From an uncultured Prolixibacteraceae bacterium (GTDB lineage: Bacteria; Bacteroidota; Bacteroidia; Bacteroidales; Prolixibacteraceae): DNA of 64,000 bases. The DNA lies in assembly GCA_937915865.1 (NCBI GenBank), contig CALGIG010000029.1:43048-107047 (forward strand), read 5' to 3'. The notes under the pieces are model-generated. The model did not search any database. It was not told the origin of the DNA and was given only the letters and a program-made list of their open reading frames with translations. Position numbers and translations under genes: made by a program. Positions 62,734-64,000 of the stretch are shown here, piece by piece (positions within the stretch are counted from its first letter, which is position 1; every line of letters begins with the position of its first letter).

Positions 62734-64000
62734 ATGACAAAACCCGTAATAAACCGTTCGTTCCCGGATAAAAAGGCCTTGATAACCAGTCGGGGCGATA
62801 TTACTTACTCTCAACTGCTGAGGAAGATACAGCAATTTGCTGATTTGTTTAACGGGAAAGACTACACGAAAGTAGCGATTTACGCCGAGAATAGCCTTGA
62901 ATGGATTTACGGTTATTATGCTGCCCTTCAAAATAACTGCATTGCAATACCTATCGATTTTCTTGCATCAGTTGAGGATGTAGCCTATATTCTGGATGAT
63001 TGTACTCCCGATTTGCTTTTTATAAGCCGAAGCATGGAGGAAACCTATGCAAAAGTTGCTGCGAAGGTAGTCGGAAAACCAGAATTGTTGGTGTTTGAAG
63101 ATGTTGTAGTTGATGGTTCTGTTGAAGAAAGTAAATGGATTGGTCCTGAAAATGACGAGACAACAGCTGTAATTATTTATACATCTGGAACAACCGGAAG
63201 CCCTAAAGGAGTGATGTTGTCGTATACCAACCTGAAGGAAAACATGGAGGCTGTAATTGATTGCGGTATTTTCACTTCTGATCGTCAGGTTATGATTTTC
63301 CTACCGTTGCACCATATCTTTCCTTTACTCGGATCGATGATGGTTTCGTTTTACGTGGGTACAACCGTTCCTATGGTACCTTCAATGCAATCGGCTGATT
63401 TGATGAAAACCTTTGCATCTAATCAGGTTGGCGTTTTTATAGGTGTACCTCGACTTTACGAACTGATGTACCGCGGGATAAAAGCGAAAATCGACGAAAG
63501 TAAAATTGCAAAATTTCTATTGGCTTTTGTGATGAAAACCAAGAGCCGAAAACTTGGACGGATTATTTTTAATAAAATACATCAGGGGTTTGGCGGCCAG
63601 TTACAATACATGGTTGCCGGAGGTGCTGCCCTGAATAAGGAAATTGGAGCATTCTTTTATGGAATCGGTTTTGATATAATGGAAGGTTATGGTATGACTG
63701 AGGCTGCTCCTATGATTACTTTTCCTCGTCCGGGGAAAATCAAAATTGGGTCACCCGGTCAGGCTTTACCCGGATTGAAAGTTGAAATTCGCGATGGCGA
63801 AATTGTCGCCAAAGGCCCAAGTATCATGAAAGGCTATTATAATCGCCCGGAAGAAACCGCCGAAGTTTTGGTAGATGGTTGGTTGCATACCGGTGATTTG
63901 GGTTACATCGATAAGAAAGGCTATTTGTTCATTACAGGCCGGAAGAAAGAAATCATCGTTCTGCCCAACGGGAAGAATATTAATCCGGTGGAAATTGAGA
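62734..64000 (+). CDS. AMP-binding acyl-CoA synthetase (3' end outside window)
   Basis: I translated this by hand from the ATG at 62734-62736. It is open for 422 codons to the window edge. The AMP-binding signature reads IIYTSGTTGSPKGVML near residue 150. Later motifs are GYGMTEAAPMI, HTGDLGYIDKKGYLFITG and RKKEIIVLPNGKNINP. The missing part is the C-terminal swinging lid with its catalytic Lys. The N-terminus is short compared with most long-chain FadD enzymes (about 60-70 residues fewer than typical), which fits a compact Bacteroidota form. It activates a fatty or aryl acid with ATP and CoA; the acid is unknown. Confidence 0.92.
   Translation, partial: MTKPVINRSFPDKKALITSRGDITYSQLLRKIQQFADLFNGKDYTKVAIYAENSLEWIYGYYAALQNNCIAIPIDFLASVEDVAYILDDCTPDLLFISRSMEETYAKVAAKVVGKPELLVFEDVVVDGSVEESKWIGPENDETTAVIIYTSGTTGSPKGVMLSYTNLKENMEAVIDCGIFTSDRQVMIFLPLHHIFPLLGSMMVSFYVGTTVPMVPSMQSADLMKTFASNQVGVFIGVPRLYELMYRGIKAKIDESKIAKFLLAFVMKTKSRKLGRIIFNKIHQGFGGQLQYMVAGGAALNKEIGAFFYGIGFDIMEGYGMTEAAPMITFPRPGKIKIGSPGQALPGLKVEIRDGEIVAKGPSIMKGYYNRPEETAEVLVDGWLHTGDLGYIDKKGYLFITGRKKEIIVLPNGKNINPVEIE

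Noticed and set aside
1..64000. prophage, insertion sequence or conjugative element
   Set aside because: No transposase, integrase, phage structural or transfer gene is seen, and the toxin-antitoxin and DUF4143 genes alone do not define an island.

Overview
The window looks like a chromosomal segment of a saccharolytic Bacteroidota. The evidence is a SusC/SusD outer-membrane pair, FecR/ECF-sigma control, TAnnTTTG promoter boxes in place of classical -10 boxes, almost no Shine-Dalgarno motifs, YidD/YraN-type core genes, and many exported glycoside hydrolases. GC content is moderate, roughly 40-45% by eye. Placement near Marinilabiliales/Prolixibacteraceae is only an impression from gene content. 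I see no rRNA, tRNA, CRISPR array, transposase or prophage.

Layout. 1-5 kb: end of a LytS-type sensor kinase (cut by the window), a secreted collagen-like glycine-rich protein, a sigZ-like sigma factor with a GNAT acetyltransferase, and a Doc/Fic toxin with a large atypical partner. 5-10 kb: metG, a RelE/ParE-type toxin-antitoxin pair, a DUF4143 ATPase behind a 33-bp tandem repeat, and a Nudix-type (NrtR-like) regulator. 10-14 kb: a GH95 fucosidase-type enzyme and a small redox pair. 14-27.6 kb (minus strand): a probable seven-gene unit gntR - ROK kinase - GH2 - (alpha/alpha)6-barrel lipoprotein - GH92 - mannose-6-P isomerase fusion - GH38. 27.9-34.7 kb: GH29 fucosidase, GH20 hexosaminidase and a CBM9/DUF5916 outer-membrane protein. 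35-42.3 kb: fecR, susC, susD and an ECF sigma gene. 42.3-45.4 kb: a zinc/manganese ABC importer operon ending in a tiny zinc-ribbon gene, then yidD. 45.5-51.5 kb: an esterase and a set of two TIM-barrel isomerase-like proteins and two Gfo/Idh/MocA oxidoreductases. 51.8-59.4 kb: a small lipoprotein, a GPH-family sugar symporter, a GH94 phosphorylase and a GH2 beta-mannosidase. 59.6-64 kb: housekeeping genes (response regulator, yraN, lipid kinase, HAD phosphatase, dimeric-barrel protein) and the start of an acyl-CoA synthetase.

How it fits together (inference). GH29/GH95 (fucose), GH20 (GlcNAc), GH92/GH38 (alpha-mannose) and a GH2 resembling endo-beta-mannosidases would together strip a fucosylated N-glycan. 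The ROK kinase and mannose-6-P isomerase would bring mannose into glycolysis, and the GntR gene may sense the sugar. The SusCD/FecR/sigma set would handle uptake and induction of an oligosaccharide. The 52-59 kb block would import and phosphorolyse a beta-linked disaccharide. The 46.5-51.5 kb block may oxidise and isomerise glycosides by a non-hydrolytic route.

Intergenic DNA is rich in hairpins: clear terminators, a 46-bp perfect palindrome after metG, and a family of CCCCTC...GAGGGG palindromes at five places between 44.9 and 54.2 kb.
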